From Branchiostoma belcheri (lineage: Eukaryota; Chordata; Leptocardii; Amphioxiformes; Branchiostomatidae), in NCBI RefSeq assembly GCF_001625305.1, contig NW_017804464.1, forward strand, positions 5,165,269 through 5,229,268: DNA of 64,000 bases. Direction: 5' to 3'. Numbering within the stretch: position 1 is the stretch's first letter; the number at the start of each line of letters is the position of its first letter. Positions 12,111 through 64,000 of this stretch are shown here, piece by piece. The position numbers and the translations under genes are program-made. The notes beneath the pieces are model-generated. The model made no database searches. It was not told the origin of the DNA and saw only the letters and a program-made list of their open reading frames with translations.

Positions 12111-12770
12111 CAGTTTTCAATGAATATTTTTATTGACAATTTTAAGTACTGAAGCACACCTAACTTTAGTTACGTCGATTTTAGACAATTTCTTTTTGAT
12201 AGGATTTTTCAGTTGTTTTTCTTCTTTTTTCTTTTTCTTTGAATCTATGAAGCTCATTCATAGATTTGCTAAAAATTTTACAACACGATACAACAACAAC
12301 AACTATGGCTGGGTATTAGTTCGGCATGATCATGTCCAAGTACAGATTTAGGTTCAGAGGATCGGTTCTAGGTTCGGACCTAAACAAATCTCCAAGCACA
12401 TCTAGATATTTTGAAGTCTCCACCAGACTTCTTTGCAGGCTGAATAGAAAGTAGAAAATGGCCTAAAATTGGCCAGAGAAGGTGGCCAACAATGATACCA
12501 TTTTGTGTGCATCTTTCGGTGGCCGCAAAAAAGTGTATCAAATTGGCCAGGAATTATCCATTAGCCACACAGTATCTATTGGCCACCCGGTGGCTAAAGG
12601 ACACTCCTCTGGCCAAAGGATACTGCCTTGCCATGTTGCCACCGTATGATCTGCTTTGAGAATAGGCCTAAACCTGGACCTGATTATTGTAATACACCAC
12701 AGATATAAGTAGCTGTAGGCTTTCGTAGTACATCCGAAGAGATATAGAAGATCGAGTACTATTGGTTTAG
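12110..12770. other. Intergenic, ACCTAAACC-like fragment
   Basis: A TTTAGGTTCAGAGGATCGG fragment at about 12345-12380 is related to MITE family A. Otherwise nothing recognised. Confidence 0.45.
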
Positions 12771-12898
12771 CTTGCTTACAATTGACCAATCAGATCGCAA
12801 GTAACGACACACTTCTTGACGTCCCCAACATGGCGACCTAGGTGAACTTCCAGCGATTGCCAGAGTGCCATCGAGTGATTTTCTCGGTCTTTTCTGCC
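12770..12898 (+). promoter_or_regulatory. RIC1 proximal promoter and 5' UTR with YY1-like motif and mini-uORF
   Basis: GACCAATCAG (CCAAT box) near 12784, TTGACGTCC (CRE-like) near 12817 and CCAACATGGCGACC (YY1-like) near 12825 lie 65-115 bp before the RIC1 start. No TATA box is seen nearby. The ATG inside the YY1-like motif opens a 3-codon uORF, ATG GCG ACC TAG (12830-12841). If included in the transcript, it would be read before the main ATG at 12899. Confidence 0.55.
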
Positions 12899-63801
<50,903 letters not shown>

Positions 63802-63825
63802 GTGAGACTGTTTTTCCTCTTCCTT

Positions 63826-64000
63826 AGGCCACACCGACTAAATTTTATACATGACATCCGCGCGCACATTGATTTTCGCCTGTCCTTACAAAAAAACAAA
63901 AGACCTCGTCCTCCAAAGCTCTGGCTCTAGGCCTGGATAGTCAATGCTAGTCAGCGACAATAGGGAGCCGGCGGTAACTCTTGGGGATGGCACTCGAACC
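63826..64000. mobile_element. MITE family C, copy 4 (cut by window edge)
   Basis: TAGGCCACACCGACTAAATT then ATGACATCCGCGCGCAC; interior CTCTGGCTCTAGGCCTGGAT as in copy 1. Confidence 0.8.

Noticed and set aside
12842-12898. RIC1 start upstream of 12899
   Set aside because: The frame is open but contains no ATG before 12899, and homology begins at MYFPVGWPK.

Overview
The window is animal nuclear DNA: compact exons with GT-AG introns, very dense short inverted-repeat transposons (MITEs), tRNA-derived SINEs, LINE tails, minisatellites and two assembly gaps (37658-37833, 55898-56026). Gene content (a vertebrate-like RIC1, a DYNLT5/TCTEX1D1-like dynein light chain, and an unusual death-fold adaptor) suggests an invertebrate deuterostome. 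A cephalochordate (amphioxus) is my best guess, by inference only. All splice sites were read by hand from reading phase and consensus; no transcript evidence was available.

Left end, minus strand (810 to about 12000): the 5' half of a DYNLT5-like Tctex-type dynein light chain gene. It has a likely noncoding first exon (donor at 11881), a coding exon at 9776-9615, a possible alternative first coding exon at 5657-5593, and the conserved exon at 1023-810. The rest lies beyond base 1.

Middle and right, plus strand (12899 to beyond 64000): RIC1, the partner of RGP1 in the RAB6A guanine-nucleotide-exchange complex at the Golgi. I place 33 main coding exons plus one candidate 27-nt microexon. All join in frame and give about 1,357 residues before the gene leaves the window, still lacking its C-terminal end. 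Oddities include a partial tandem duplication of exon 6, a NAGNAG acceptor at exon 31, a tiny uORF, and repeats packed against several splice sites.

Nested antisense gene (61855 to 50515): inside the 14.2-kb RIC1 intron 32, on the minus strand, lies an innate-immunity or cell-death type adaptor. Its exons encode a DED, a CARD, a coiled coil plus TRADD-N-like domain, two basic linkers, an acidic linker, a second nearly identical CARD, and a terminal filamin-like/six-blade NHL exon. Every internal exon is phase 1-1, so exons can be duplicated, skipped or included without breaking the frame. Two linkers, two CARDs, a frameshifted third copy of an exon start and several decayed NHL blades show recent local exon duplication. 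A TA-flanked transposon with a 53-bp minisatellite sits inside one of the decayed blades. I do not recognise this architecture as a described protein; it is the strongest candidate for an undescribed system here.

The rest is intronic. Several MITE families occur repeatedly with clear terminal inverted repeats, and some are nested in each other. One composite element (44781-46686) carries a TCTCGCGAGA/ATGGCG promoter and a spliced-looking first coding exon.
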